NCBI RefSeq assembly: GCF_900454835.1
Contig: NZ_UGTM01000002.1
Coordinates: 1,116,001 to 1,180,000, forward strand
Direction of reading: 5' to 3'
Length of the DNA stretch: 64,000 nt
From: Prevotella denticola
GTDB lineage: Bacteria > Bacteroidota > Bacteroidia > Bacteroidales > Bacteroidaceae
Shown: positions 37,426 through 46,948 of the stretch, in pieces
How the letters are laid out: every line of letters begins with the position of its first letter
Numbering within the stretch: position 1 is the first letter of the stretch
Program-made: the position numbers and the translations under genes
Notes under the pieces: model-generated
What the model was told of the DNA's origin: nothing
The model's database searches: none
The model's input: only the letters and a program-made list of their open reading frames with translations

Positions 37426-37761
37426 ATGGCTAATTGGGAAATCAACAAAGGTGTAGGCCGGACGGTAGAGTTCAAGGGCTTGAAGGCGCAGTACCTCTTC
37501 CTCTTTGCAGGAGGGTTGCTGGCAGTCTTTATTCTCGTTGTCGTGCTCTATCTCTGTGGAGTCAGCCAAGTAGCCTGTCTTGTCATAGGTGTAGTGGGTG
37601 CCAGCCTTGTGGTATGGCAAACGTTCACCATGAATAGAAAGTACGGGCAGTACGGACTGATGAAGAAAGGAGCAGTGCGTATGCACCCACGCTACCTTGC
37701 GAACCGCCGTACGGTCTGCCACCTTATCCGTAACCTTCAACCAAAGAAAGCGAAGAAATGA
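37426..37761 (+). CDS. traF: TraF, DUF4133 membrane protein
   Basis: A 111-aa protein starting MANWEINKGVGRTVEFKGLKAQYL, the usual DUF4133 opening, with two membrane segments (about 22-70). This ATG, 5 bp after traE, is chosen over the longer open frame. It is the VirB3-like partner of the VirB4 ATPase TraG, whose gene it overlaps by 4 bp. Confidence 0.9.
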   Translation: MANWEINKGVGRTVEFKGLKAQYLFLFAGGLLAVFILVVVLYLCGVSQVACLVIGVVGASLVVWQTFTMNRKYGQYGLMKKGAVRMHPRYLANRRTVCHLIRNLQPKKAKK

Positions 37762-40271
37762 GAAATAAAAGCAAGATAACAACTTTGGAATCGAAGTTTC
37801 CGCTGCTCTCCATAGAGCAGGGCTCTATCGTAAGCAAGGATGCAGACATCACGGTGGCTTTCCGTGTGGCGTTGCCTGAACTTTTCACCGTCACTTCCGC
37901 AGAGTATGAAGCCATGCACTCCGCTTGGAACAAGGCTATCAAGGTGCTACCCAATTACAGCATCGTACACAAGCAGGACTGGTTCATCAAGGAGGACTAT
38001 CAAGGAAAGCTCTCCGATGGCGGACTGAGCTTCCTTGCCCGTTCCTCTGAACGGCACTTCAACGAACGTCCCTATCTCCACCACTCAGTCTATCTCTTCC
38101 TTACCAAGACCAACAAGCAGCGTATGGCACAGCAGAGCAACTTCTCTTCGCTTTGTCGTGGACATCTGTTACCCAAGGAAATCACCAACAAGGATGAGGT
38201 GATGAAGTTTATGGAAGCAGTGGACCAGTTCGAGCGCATCATCAATGATACCGAGCAGATAAGGATTGTCCGCATGACTGAAGACGAGTTAGTTGGCACA
38301 AATGAAAAGGGCGGTCTGCTTGACCGTTACTTCTCCCTTTCGGAAGAAGGACACGCTTCTTTGGAGGACATCCGCTTGGGCGCAGACCTTGTGCGGGTGG
38401 GCGACAATCGCCTGTGCCTGCATACGCTTTCCGATACGGATGACCTACCGACAACGGTCAGCACGGACAGCCGATATGAACGGCTATCCACCGACAGAAG
38501 TGACTGTCGTCTTTCCTTTGCCTCTCCCGTAGGGCTGATGCTACCCTGCAACCATATCTATAACCAGTACCTCTTCATCGAGGACAGCGATGCCAACTTG
38601 GAACGATTCGAGAAGCAGGCAAGAAACATGCACTCGCTGGCACGCTACAGCCGTAGCAACCAAATCAACGAGGAGTGGATACAAGAGTATCTCAATATCG
38701 CCCACTCGCAGGGGCTGACATCTATCCGTGCCCATTTCAACGTACTGGCATGGAGTAGCGATAAGGAAGAACTTCGCCAGATCAAGAATGACGTGGGCTC
38801 TGCACTTGCCTTGATGGAATGCCATCCTCGCCACAACACCATTGATGCGGCAACGCTCTACTGGGCAGGCATACCCGGCAATGCGGCAGACTTTCCTGCA
38901 GAAGAGTCGTTCTATACTTTCATCGAGCCTGCCCTCTGCTTCTTTACGGCAGAAACAAACTACAAGGATTCGCTCTCTCCCTTCGGCATCAAGATGGCTG
39001 ACCGCCTTTCTGGAAAACCTGTTCATCTGGATATATCGGATTTGCCAATGAAAAAGGGAGTCATCACTAACCGCAACAAGTTCATCTTGGGTCCTTCGGG
39101 CAGTGGTAAGTCTTTTTTCACCAACCACATGGTACGCCAGTATTACGAGCAGGGGGCGCATGTCCTCTTGGTTGATACAGGAAACTCATATCAAGGATTG
39201 TGTGAGCTTATTCACCGCAAGACCAAAGGCGAGGACGGTGTGTATTTCACCTATACGAATGAAAACCCGATTTCCTTCAATCCCTTCTACACCGATGATT
39301 ACTTCTTCGATGTGGAAAAGCGGGAAAGTATCTGCACGCTCTTACTGACCCTTTGGAAGAGTGCCGATGAGCATATCACCAAGACCGAGGCGGGCGAACT
39401 TGGTTCAGCCGTAAACTCCTATATCGAACTGATATGTGCAAATCACAGCGTTACGCCCTGTTTTAATACCTTCTATGAGTATCTGCGGGATGTGTACCGC
39501 AAGGATATGGAAAAGCGTGACATCAAGGTAACGCTCTCGGATTTCAACATCAATAACCTCCTGACGACACTCAAGCAATACTATAAAGGCGGTCGTTACG
39601 ACTTTCTTTTGAACTCGGACAAGAACATCGACCTGCTCACAAAACGCTTCATCGTCTTTGAAATCGACCAAGTGAAGGACAACAAGGACCTCTTTCCTGT
39701 GGTAACGATTATCATTATGGAAGCCTTCATCAACAAGATGCGAAGACTCAAAGGCATCAGGAAAATGATACTCATCGAGGAAGCGTGGAAAGCCATAGCT
39801 TCGGCAAACATGGCGGACTACATCAAGTATTTGTATAAGACCGTCAGAAAGTATTTCGGGGAAGCCATTGTCGTAACGCAGGAGGTGGACGATATCATTC
39901 AGTCGCCCATTGTCAAGGAGAGTATCATCAACAACTCCGACTGCAAGATACTGCTTGACCAGCGTAAGTACATGACCAAGTTCGATGGCATACAGGCGAT
40001 GCTTGGTCTTTCGGAAAAGGAAAAGAGCCAGATACTATCCATCAACCAGAACAACGACCCGAACCGACTCTACAAGGAGGTATGGATAGGGCTGGGCGGT
40101 ATGCAGAGTGCCGTCTATGCCACAGAAGTGAGCATGGAGGAATACCTGACCTACACCACGGAGGAAACCGAGAAAGTGGAGGTGATGAACAGGGCTGCAC
40201 AGCTCGGTGGGGACATCGAAACGGCTATTCGTCAGCTTGCCATAGAGAAAAGAAACCATAAAAAGAAATAA
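37758..40271 (+). CDS. traG: TraG, VirB4-like conjugation ATPase
   Basis: An 837-aa VirB4-family ATPase that powers assembly of the mating channel at the inner membrane. Walker A GPSGSGKS lies at about 445-452, and Walker B MILIEEAWKAI near 670. The N-terminal ~400 residues match the usual VirB4 domain (FNVLAWSSDKEELRQI, FFTAETNYKDSLSPFG). Length is normal for the family. This CTnDOT-named traG is distinct from the VirD4-like coupling protein at 30090. Confidence 0.95.
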   Translation: MRNKSKITTLESKFPLLSIEQGSIVSKDADITVAFRVALPELFTVTSAEYEAMHSAWNKAIKVLPNYSIVHKQDWFIKEDYQGKLSDGGLSFLARSSERHFNERPYLHHSVYLFLTKTNKQRMAQQSNFSSLCRGHLLPKEITNKDEVMKFMEAVDQFERIINDTEQIRIVRMTEDELVGTNEKGGLLDRYFSLSEEGHASLEDIRLGADLVRVGDNRLCLHTLSDTDDLPTTVSTDSRYERLSTDRSDCRLSFASPVGLMLPCNHIYNQYLFIEDSDANLERFEKQARNMHSLARYSRSNQINEEWIQEYLNIAHSQGLTSIRAHFNVLAWSSDKEELRQIKNDVGSALALMECHPRHNTIDAATLYWAGIPGNAADFPAEESFYTFIEPALCFFTAETNYKDSLSPFGIKMADRLSGKPVHLDISDLPMKKGVITNRNKFILGPSGSGKSFFTNHMVRQYYEQGAHVLLVDTGNSYQGLCELIHRKTKGEDGVYFTYTNENPISFNPFYTDDYFFDVEKRESICTLLLTLWKSADEHITKTEAGELGSAVNSYIELICANHSVTPCFNTFYEYLRDVYRKDMEKRDIKVTLSDFNINNLLTTLKQYYKGGRYDFLLNSDKNIDLLTKRFIVFEIDQVKDNKDLFPVVTIIIMEAFINKMRRLKGIRKMILIEEAWKAIASANMADYIKYLYKTVRKYFGEAIVVTQEVDDIIQSPIVKESIINNSDCKILLDQRKYMTKFDGIQAMLGLSEKEKSQILSINQNNDPNRLYKEVWIGLGGMQSAVYATEVSMEEYLTYTTEETEKVEVMNRAAQLGGDIETAIRQLAIEKRNHKKK

Positions 40272-40298
40272 GTACAAACCATCAAAACTATAGTAACA

Positions 40299-40928
40299 AT
40301 GAAAAAGTACATTTTCATGGCTCTCTTAGGATTGAGCCTTTCTGTTCCCAAAGCCCACGCACAGTGGGTAGTAACCGACCCTGGCAATTTTGCCGGCAAC
40401 ATCGTCAATTCAGTCAAGGAGATAGCAACAGCTTCGAAGACGGTGAAAAACACTCTTGACGGTTTTAAGGAGGTGGAAAAACTCTACAACGACACCAAGA
40501 AGTATTACGATGCCCTGAAGAAGGTGAATAACCTTATAGGAGATGCCTACAAGGTCAAGGAGTGCATCCTGATGGTGGGCGATATCTCGGAGATTTACGT
40601 CACCTCGTATAAGAAGATGCTCTCGGACAAGAACTTCCGCCCTTCGGAACTCGCTGCGATGGCTTCGGGCTATGCCAAGCTCTTGGAGCAGAGTGGGGAG
40701 AGTCTCAAGGAACTAAAGTCCATCGTCAAGTCGGGTGTCCTCTCGATGAACGACCACGAGCGCATGCAGGCCATCGACCGCATTTATACCACGTTGAGGG
40801 AAAACCGCTCGCTCGTGTCGTATTACACAAGGAAGAACATCTCCGTAAGTTACGTCCGTGCCCGTGAGAAGAACAACCTTGCCTCTGTCAAGGCACTCTA
40901 CGGCAATACGGCAAGCAGGTATTGGTAA
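40299..40928 (+). CDS. traI: TraI, DUF4141 exported protein
   Basis: A 209-aa protein with a signal peptide (FMALLGLSLSVPKAHAQ) followed by a helical, coiled-coil-like body (IVNSVKEIATASKTVKNTL, LYNDTKKYYDALKKV). DUF4141/TraI proteins resemble VirB5-like periplasmic components. Its place between traG and traJ is the CTnDOT order. Confidence 0.88.
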   Translation: MKKYIFMALLGLSLSVPKAHAQWVVTDPGNFAGNIVNSVKEIATASKTVKNTLDGFKEVEKLYNDTKKYYDALKKVNNLIGDAYKVKECILMVGDISEIYVTSYKKMLSDKNFRPSELAAMASGYAKLLEQSGESLKELKSIVKSGVLSMNDHERMQAIDRIYTTLRENRSLVSYYTRKNISVSYVRAREKNNLASVKALYGNTASRYW

Positions 40929-40980
40929 ATCCACAGACAAAAAAAGAACTTGAAAGAACTTTCATAAAACACTTTTGCTT

Positions 40981-42018
40981 ATGGATTTTGCCAGTTTACA
41001 TGAGCTACTACGCTCCACCTATGACGAGATGATGCCGCTCTGTGCCCAGATGACGGGCATTGCCAAAGGCATTGCGGGCTTGGGTGCACTCTTTTATATT
41101 GCTCTTCGGGTATGGGCTTCCATTGCCCGTGCCGAGGCGATAGACGTCTTTCCCTTGCTGCGCCCCTTCGTGCTGGGCTTCTGCATCATGTTCTTCCCGA
41201 CAGTCGTACTGGGTACGATGAATGCCGTTCTCTCGCCTGTAGTGCAGGGAACGGAGATGATGGTACACCAGCAGGAGGGGAACCTTGCAGAACTTACAGC
41301 CAAGCGGGACAAGTTGCAAGAGGAAGCCTACCTTAGGAATCCTGAAACAGCCTACCTTGTCTCCAACGAGAAGTTCGATGAGAAGATAGAGGAAATGGGC
41401 ATCATCGGACCTGAAGATGCCGTGACGATAGCGGGTATGTATGCCGAGCGTGCTGCCTATCAGACCAAGCAGTGGGTGATGAAGATGGTGCATGACCTCA
41501 TGGAGCTGCTGTTCCATGCCGCAGGACTTATCATCGACACGCTGCGCACCTTCATACTCATCGTCCTCTCCATTCTCGGTCCGATAGTCTTCGGCATAGC
41601 CGTATGGGACGGTCTTGCAGGTTCGCTCACCGCATGGTTCTCACGCTATATCTCTGTCTACCTGTGGCTGCCTGTCAGCTCTATCCTTACGGCACTGCTC
41701 ACCAAGATACAGGTGCTGATGGTACAGAAGGACATCGAGGCACTCAGCGACCCCAACTACCTGCCCGACGCGGGGACGTGGTACTACATCGTCTTCTTCC
41801 TTATCGGCATCGTAGGTTACTTCTGCGTTCCCACCGTAGCAGGCTGGATTATCGAAGCAGGTGGTGGTATCGGCTCTTATGGTCGCAATGTCAATCAAAC
41901 GGCACAGCGCGGTGCGCAAAGTGCCTACACGGGCGGAAGATATGCCGCAGCAGGTGCCGGGTCGGTCATCGGCAATGTCGGTGGACGTATCAAGGGTGCG
42001 CTGCTCAAAGGAAAATAG
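40981..42018 (+). CDS. traJ: TraJ, polytopic membrane protein (VirB6-like)
   Basis: A 345-aa protein with several membrane segments (GIAKGIAGLGALFYIALRV; FVLGFCIMFFPTVVLGTM; LIIDTLRTFILIVLSILGPIVFGIAV; WYYIVFFLIGIVGYF) and a Gly/Ala-rich tail. The ATG at 40981 (MDFASLHELL) is preferred to a TTG two codons earlier. It is a channel component of the mating apparatus. Confidence 0.9.
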   Translation: MDFASLHELLRSTYDEMMPLCAQMTGIAKGIAGLGALFYIALRVWASIARAEAIDVFPLLRPFVLGFCIMFFPTVVLGTMNAVLSPVVQGTEMMVHQQEGNLAELTAKRDKLQEEAYLRNPETAYLVSNEKFDEKIEEMGIIGPEDAVTIAGMYAERAAYQTKQWVMKMVHDLMELLFHAAGLIIDTLRTFILIVLSILGPIVFGIAVWDGLAGSLTAWFSRYISVYLWLPVSSILTALLTKIQVLMVQKDIEALSDPNYLPDAGTWYYIVFFLIGIVGYFCVPTVAGWIIEAGGGIGSYGRNVNQTAQRGAQSAYTGGRYAAAGAGSVIGNVGGRIKGALLKGK

Positions 42019-42069
42019 AAATCGAGCAATAATGCTTAATTAACCAACAGCTATAAAAGGAAAAAAGAA

Positions 42070-42693
42070 ATGGAATTTAAATCACTTGGTAATATCGAGA
42101 CCTCATTCAGACAGATAAGACTCTACGCCTTTGTCTTTGCCATCGTCTGCGTGGCAGTAAGTGGTTATGCCCTCTATGCCTCGTACAACTTCGCTAAGGA
42201 GCAGAGGGAGAAAATCTATGTGCTTGACCAGGGAAAGTCACTCATGCTTGCCCTCAGTCAGGATGCAAGTCGTAATCGTCCCGTAGAGGCAAGGGAGCAT
42301 GTACGTCGCTTCCATGAGCTGTTCTTCACCATTGCGCCTGACAAGGATGCCATTGAGAAGAATATGGAGCGTGCCTTCGTTCTGTGTGACAAGTCGGCTT
42401 TCAACTATTACAAGGACTTGGCAGAGAAGGGCTATTATAACCGCGCCATATCGGGTAATGTCAATCAGCGCATAGAGGTGGACTCTATCCACTGCAACTT
42501 TAATACTTACCCTTATGCGGTAACAACCTATGCACGAGAGTTTATCGTCCGTCAGAGTAACGTTACAGAGCGTAGTCTCATTACGACCTGCACGCTGCAG
42601 AACTCTGTCCGTTCGGACAATAACCCGCAAGGTTTTCTTATGGAGAACTTCCTTGTGAAGGAAAACAGGGATATACAGACTTATAAACGATAA
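42070..42693 (+). CDS. traK: TraK, conjugation protein (VirB8-like)
   Basis: A 207-aa bitopic protein. The N-terminal cytoplasmic LGNIETSFRQIR is followed by one membrane segment (FVFAIVCVAVSGYALYAS) and a periplasmic domain with the conserved ENFLVKENRDIQTYKR ending. TraK is the VirB8-like scaffold of CTnDOT-type systems. A good RBS (aaaaggaaaaaagaaatg) precedes it. Confidence 0.9.
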   Translation: MEFKSLGNIETSFRQIRLYAFVFAIVCVAVSGYALYASYNFAKEQREKIYVLDQGKSLMLALSQDASRNRPVEAREHVRRFHELFFTIAPDKDAIEKNMERAFVLCDKSAFNYYKDLAEKGYYNRAISGNVNQRIEVDSIHCNFNTYPYAVTTYAREFIVRQSNVTERSLITTCTLQNSVRSDNNPQGFLMENFLVKENRDIQTYKR

Positions 42694-42697
42694 GGCT

Positions 42698-43000
42698 ATG
42701 GCAAGGAAAAGAAACTTTTTACTCTCACGTCACTATCTGCGCTTTCACCTATGGCTCCGCCATCGTTGTGAAAGGCTCACGATAAGGCAGAGAAAGGAAA
42801 TCGTCTATGGGCTGAGCTTCATCTATCTGCTCTGCTCACTCTGGATGATAGCGCAGTTCTTCCTTCCTCCAAAGAAGGAAAAACTACCCATCCCCACGGG
42901 AAAGCTGACGGACAGTCCCATACGGACGGACAGCACCTTACAGGAGTTACACGGCAATTTTTACCTACAACATCATCAAACAATCAAGGAAAATGGATAA
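42698..43000 (+). CDS. traL: TraL, DUF3989 small membrane protein
   Basis: A 100-aa protein with a basic N-terminus (LRFHLWLRHRCERLTIRQRK) and one membrane segment (YGLSFIYLLCSLWMIAQFF). It overlaps traM by 8 bp, as is usual for this pair. Confidence 0.82.
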   Translation: MARKRNFLLSRHYLRFHLWLRHRCERLTIRQRKEIVYGLSFIYLLCSLWMIAQFFLPPKKEKLPIPTGKLTDSPIRTDSTLQELHGNFYLQHHQTIKENG

Positions 43001-44264
43001 TAAACAGAAAGAACAAATGAAGAAAGGCTTGGTCTTCGGAGGATTAGGACTGCTGTTTGCCCTCTCGATGTGGTTTATCTTCGCGCCTTCGGGCAAGGAT
43101 AAGACTGCAGCGGAGCAGGGGCTCAATGACAGCATCCCGCAGGCAACGACAGAAAAGCTCACCGAAAACAAGCTCAAAGCCTATGAATTAGGCGACAAGG
43201 CACACGAGGAAGAACAGACCCGTGAGGAGATGGGCAGACTATCGGACTATTTCGCACAGAACACTGCTCCATCAGAGGCGCAGCGTGCAGAGACAGCTGC
43301 TTCTACGGCAAAGATAGAAAGCTCCATGCATCGTTATGAGGAGAACAATCGCCTCTTGAACTCCTTTTACGCTCCCGACCCACACGAGCAGGAGCGTGAA
43401 GCCCTGCGCTCGGAGATAGATAACCTTAGAAAGGAACTCTCTGCCAAAGACAGCAGGGAGGACAATGAAGAAAAACGGCAGCTTGCCTTGATGGAAAAGA
43501 GCTATCAGATGGCAGCGAAGTATCTTCCCAAGGCTTCTGCCGTTCCACCATCTTTGGGTAATGACTTTACCGAGGGTAAAGGGCAAACGGCAACGAACAA
43601 AGGTCAGAGTATGGGCAGTAATATAAGCGGAGGTTCGGCCGACTTGCCTGCAATGGAAATCTTGGCGGAACGCAAACAGGTAGTGTCCTCACTGGGGCAG
43701 CCGATGAGCGACGCTGACTTCATCAAGGAGTATGGCACGAAAGCACGCAACTTGGGCTTCCATTCGCTCGCAAGTGCGGCTGCACCCACGATGCGCAACA
43801 CACTCAAAGTGGTGGTGGACAGGACAACGACGCTCAAAGAGGGCGACAATGTCGTGCTTCGTCTGCTTGAAACCGCCAAGGTACAGGGACTGCACATTCC
43901 ACGGCAGAGCCGACTGATAGCTATCGCCAAGATAGAAGGTAACCGTATGCACCTGCTTGTCAAAAGCATTGAGGTGGACGGCCATATCATAGCCGTCAAG
44001 CTCTCGGCATACGACATGGACGGGCAGGAGGGTGTGTATATACCAGGTTCGGAGGACATCAATGCGCTTAAGGAAGTCGGGGCGAACATCGGTGGTTCAA
44101 TGGGCACATCTTTTACCTTCGCTTCCTCTGCCAAGGACCAGATTATCTCCGAGGCTGCCCGTGGGGTGATGCAGGGTGCAAGTCAGCTGCTTCAGAAGAA
44201 ACTTCGCACCATCAAGGTAACGCTCAAGGGTGGCTACCGCCTTTTCTTGGTTCAGTCCAAATGA
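42993..44264 (+). CDS. traM: TraM, conjugative-transposon protein (VirB10-like)
   Basis: A 423-aa protein with one N-terminal membrane segment (LVFGGLGLLFALSMWFIFAP), a long polar/coiled middle (about 50-200) and a conserved C-terminal domain (about 240-423: RTTTLKEGDNVVLRLLE, HIPRQSRLIAIAKIEGNRM, VYIPGSEDINALKE) typical of TraM/VirB10-type proteins that span the periplasm. Confidence 0.92.
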   Translation: MDNKQKEQMKKGLVFGGLGLLFALSMWFIFAPSGKDKTAAEQGLNDSIPQATTEKLTENKLKAYELGDKAHEEEQTREEMGRLSDYFAQNTAPSEAQRAETAASTAKIESSMHRYEENNRLLNSFYAPDPHEQEREALRSEIDNLRKELSAKDSREDNEEKRQLALMEKSYQMAAKYLPKASAVPPSLGNDFTEGKGQTATNKGQSMGSNISGGSADLPAMEILAERKQVVSSLGQPMSDADFIKEYGTKARNLGFHSLASAAAPTMRNTLKVVVDRTTTLKEGDNVVLRLLETAKVQGLHIPRQSRLIAIAKIEGNRMHLLVKSIEVDGHIIAVKLSAYDMDGQEGVYIPGSEDINALKEVGANIGGSMGTSFTFASSAKDQIISEAARGVMQGASQLLQKKLRTIKVTLKGGYRLFLVQSK

Positions 44265-44311
44265 AACAATCGAAAATGATAAGTAAAAATAACATCAAAT
44301 CAAAAGGAACA

Positions 44312-45262
44312 ATGAAGAAAATTATTTTATCAATGGCTATGCTTACCTTGGTGGGAGCAACAGCCACAGCACAGGAAAACAATGATGGTCTGACACCAAG
44401 CCGTCCGCTTACTTCGGGAGAGCTTTTTCAAGGTATGAGCCGTTCCATTCCTAACGGGCGTGTCGTCCTGCCATACGGCTTGGACGTAACCTTTGACAAG
44501 ACCGTGCATCTTATCTTCCCTTCTGCTATTCGCTATGTAGACTTAGGTTCGCAGAATATCATCGCAGGAAAGGCGGAGGATGCTGAGAACGTACTACGTG
44601 TAAAGGCCTCAGTGAAGGACTTTGAGACGGAGACCAATATGAGTGTCATCTGCGAGGACGGCTCATTTTACGCTTTTAATGTAAAATATGCCGATGAACC
44701 GGAAAAGTTAAGTATCGAGATGAAAGACTTTCTCTCTACAACAGAAGGCAGGCTGCCAAGCAATCGCTCTGACATTTACTTCAAGGAACTCGGTAATGAG
44801 TCGCCCGTATTAGTAAAGCTGATGATGCAGACCATCTATCAGAATGACATACGCTGCATTAAGCACATCGGTGCACAGCAGTTCGGTATGAAGTTCCTGC
44901 TTCGTGGATTGTATGCCCATAATGGCTTGCTGTATTTCCACACTCGTATGGAAAACGGTACGAATATGCCGTACTCGGTGGATTTTATCACCTTCAAGGT
45001 TGTAGATAAGAAGATGGCAAAGCGCACCGCCATTCAGGAGCAGGTGCTTCAGCCACTTCGTGCCTATCATCAGGTGATGCAGGTGCGTGGTATGGGTAGT
45101 GAACACACTGTGTTTGCACTCGAGCAGTTTTCTCTTGCAGAAGACAAGCAGCTTGAAGTGGCGCTCTATGAGAGAAATGGCGGTCGTACACTGACTTTTT
45201 ATGTAACGGCAGAGGACCTGCTGCTGGCAAAGAGGATTGATAACCTCAAACTGAAATGGTGA
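44312..45262 (+). CDS. traN: TraN, DUF4138 exported protein (VirB9-like)
   Basis: A 316-aa protein with a signal peptide (MKKIILSMAMLTLVGATATAQ). Start 44312 is chosen because it gives a clean signal peptide with an RBS (aaaaggaacaatg); an in-frame ATG at 44261 overlapping traM would add 17 polar residues. The body has the DUF4138 pattern (HLIFPSAIRYVDLGSQNIIAGKA). It forms the outer part of the channel with TraO. Confidence 0.9.
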   Translation: MKKIILSMAMLTLVGATATAQENNDGLTPSRPLTSGELFQGMSRSIPNGRVVLPYGLDVTFDKTVHLIFPSAIRYVDLGSQNIIAGKAEDAENVLRVKASVKDFETETNMSVICEDGSFYAFNVKYADEPEKLSIEMKDFLSTTEGRLPSNRSDIYFKELGNESPVLVKLMMQTIYQNDIRCIKHIGAQQFGMKFLLRGLYAHNGLLYFHTRMENGTNMPYSVDFITFKVVDKKMAKRTAIQEQVLQPLRAYHQVMQVRGMGSEHTVFALEQFSLAEDKQLEVALYERNGGRTLTFYVTAEDLLLAKRIDNLKLKW

Positions 45263-45846
45263 TGAAGAAGAACAATATCATTATGACAGTATGCGTTGCG
45301 GTGGCTATGACTTTCAGTCTGCCATCGCAGGCACAGCGACTGATACCCAAGCAAAGGGGCGTAGAGGTCGTTGGGAGTATTCCGCTTATCAAGGGTGAAA
45401 AGTTCCTTGTTGCTGACAATTTCGGCATGGGAGCATCACTTACCCGCTATCTGGGTCGTGAGAACTATACCTTTGTTATGGCAGAGTATGAACAGCAGAA
45501 TATGCCGTACAGAAGTTATAACGTAAAACTCAAGGATGCACTCTTACAGGTGGGCTATATGCTCCCTGTTCTCTCCGACAGAGGTAAGAACGTATTTCTC
45601 TATGGTGGCATATCCGCCTTGGGTGGCTATGAGGAACTCAACAAGGATAAAAGGCTGCTGCCCGATGGGGCGACACTGCTCGACCGCTCCCGCTTTGTCT
45701 ATGGCGGTGCCGTGCATGGCTCGGCGGAAGTGTTCCTAACAGACAGGGTTCTCTTTCTTGTCAAAGCGCAGGGCCGTTTCCTCTTTGGAACGGACGTGCA
45801 TCGTTTTCGTCCGGCTGTTTCTGCTGGACTAAGGTTTAACTTTTAA
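45262..45846 (+). CDS. traO: TraO, conjugal transfer outer-membrane-type protein
   Basis: A 194-aa exported protein (signal IIMTVCVAVAMTFSLPSQAQ) with a beta-barrel-like body ending VSAGLRFNF, the terminal aromatic expected of an outer-membrane strand. The ATG at 45262 overlaps the traN stop by one base; an ATG two codons earlier is possible. The next gene is traQ; the primase gene traP usually found here in CTnDOT is absent. Confidence 0.88.
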   Translation: MKKNNIIMTVCVAVAMTFSLPSQAQRLIPKQRGVEVVGSIPLIKGEKFLVADNFGMGASLTRYLGRENYTFVMAEYEQQNMPYRSYNVKLKDALLQVGYMLPVLSDRGKNVFLYGGISALGGYEELNKDKRLLPDGATLLDRSRFVYGGAVHGSAEVFLTDRVLFLVKAQGRFLFGTDVHRFRPAVSAGLRFNF

Positions 45847-45858
45847 GTAGAAGAAAAG

Positions 45859-46317
45859 ATGAAGAAGATATTGAATACGATTTGGGTAATGGGTGTGCTG
45901 ACCCTTGCTGTGTTTTGCCTATCTGCTTGTGATAGGGATTTGGATGTTCAGCAGTCTTATCCGTTTACGGTGGAGACAATGCCGGTTCAGAAGGATATCG
46001 TAAGGGGGCAGACGGCTGAGATACGCTGCACGCTCAAACGAGGTGGTGAGTTTGCCGACACCCGTTATACCATCCGATACTTCCAGCCCGATGGCAAAGG
46101 TATGTTGAAGATGGACAACGGCACGGTGTTCAAGCCGAACGACTGCTATCCGCTCACCAAAGATGTGTTCCGCCTATATTACACTTCGCTGTCAGCCGAC
46201 CGCCAGACGATTGACGTGTATGTGGAAGACAACTTCGGCAGGGTGCATCAACTGACTTTCAGTTTCAACAACGAGCGAGAAGAGGGCAAGGACAAACTTG
46301 CATCTTCTCACCACTAA
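45859..46317 (+). CDS. traQ: TraQ, DUF3872 lipoprotein
   Basis: A 152-aa protein with a lipobox (FCLSAC, Cys about 24) and a single Ig-like beta domain (TVETMPVQKDIVRGQTAEIRCTLKRGG, RLYYTSLSADRQTIDVYVEDNFG). DUF3872/TraQ closes the tra operon in CTnDOT-type ICEs. Confidence 0.87.
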   Translation: MKKILNTIWVMGVLTLAVFCLSACDRDLDVQQSYPFTVETMPVQKDIVRGQTAEIRCTLKRGGEFADTRYTIRYFQPDGKGMLKMDNGTVFKPNDCYPLTKDVFRLYYTSLSADRQTIDVYVEDNFGRVHQLTFSFNNEREEGKDKLASSHH

Positions 46318-46325
46318 AAACGTAA

Positions 46326-46835
46326 TTGATGCGAACGATAAATTCTTTCATTTTACTTTGTGTATTCTGCCTGTTCTGTCAGCCAACCCTTGCACAGCGC
46401 AGGGTGCGGCTGGCAGACTTGCCTCCTTTTGAGCGTGCAGTAGTTGTTGTAAAATACTTTGAGGGCATGCACAGCTGGAAGAATTACCCGTATGTTGGAT
46501 ATGGGCATCAGCTGCAACGGGGAGAGCGTTTCACAGCGGATATGACGGAACGGCAGGCAGACTCCCTGCTCCGTGCCGACCTTTGGAAATGCTTTGAACA
46601 CTTCAAAGGCTATGGCAAGGATGCGCTACTACTGACCTTGCTTGCCTACAATGTGGGTGTGGGGCGATTGCTTGGTTATGGTAAGCACTCCAAGAGTAGG
46701 CTGCTACGAAAGATAGAAGCTGGAGATAGAAACTTCTATTGGGAGTATGTTTCGTTCTGCCGATATAAGGGAAAAGTTTTGAGAGGGTTGGTCAGGCGCA
46801 GACAGGTGGAGTTAGCCCTGTTCTTTCTTCCTTAG
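46326..46835 (+). CDS. Lysozyme-like muramidase (phage-type, GH24-like)
   Basis: A 169-aa protein with a signal peptide (ILLCVFCLFCQPTLAQ), then YFEGMHSWKNYPYVGYGHQLQ, corresponding to the E...G(Y)GH active-site region of phage-type lysozymes, and a helical C-terminus. It is the last gene of the tra operon, 8 bp after traQ. It most likely opens peptidoglycan locally for assembly of the transfer channel. Confidence 0.85.
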   Translation: MMRTINSFILLCVFCLFCQPTLAQRRVRLADLPPFERAVVVVKYFEGMHSWKNYPYVGYGHQLQRGERFTADMTERQADSLLRADLWKCFEHFKGYGKDALLLTLLAYNVGVGRLLGYGKHSKSRLLRKIEAGDRNFYWEYVSFCRYKGKVLRGLVRRRQVELALFFLP

Positions 46836-46891
46836 CAAATATGAAATATGATGGATTTGTTGATTATCAAGAAGTTTTGTTAAATAATAAA

Positions 46892-46922
46892 TTGTTATCT
46901 TCGCTATAATTGTGTATCTTTG
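46892..46922 (+). promoter_or_regulatory. Bacteroidetes promoter for the 46949 gene
   Basis: TTG at 46892-46894, 20 bp spacer and TATCTTTG at 46915-46922. This places the transcript start near 46929 and so excludes start codons upstream of it. The -7 box overlaps GTATCTTTGC (46914-46923), which fits the IntDOT core-type consensus GTAnnTTTGC. Confidence 0.7.
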
Positions 46923-46948
46923 CAAAGTTTTTCATTATTAAATTTATT

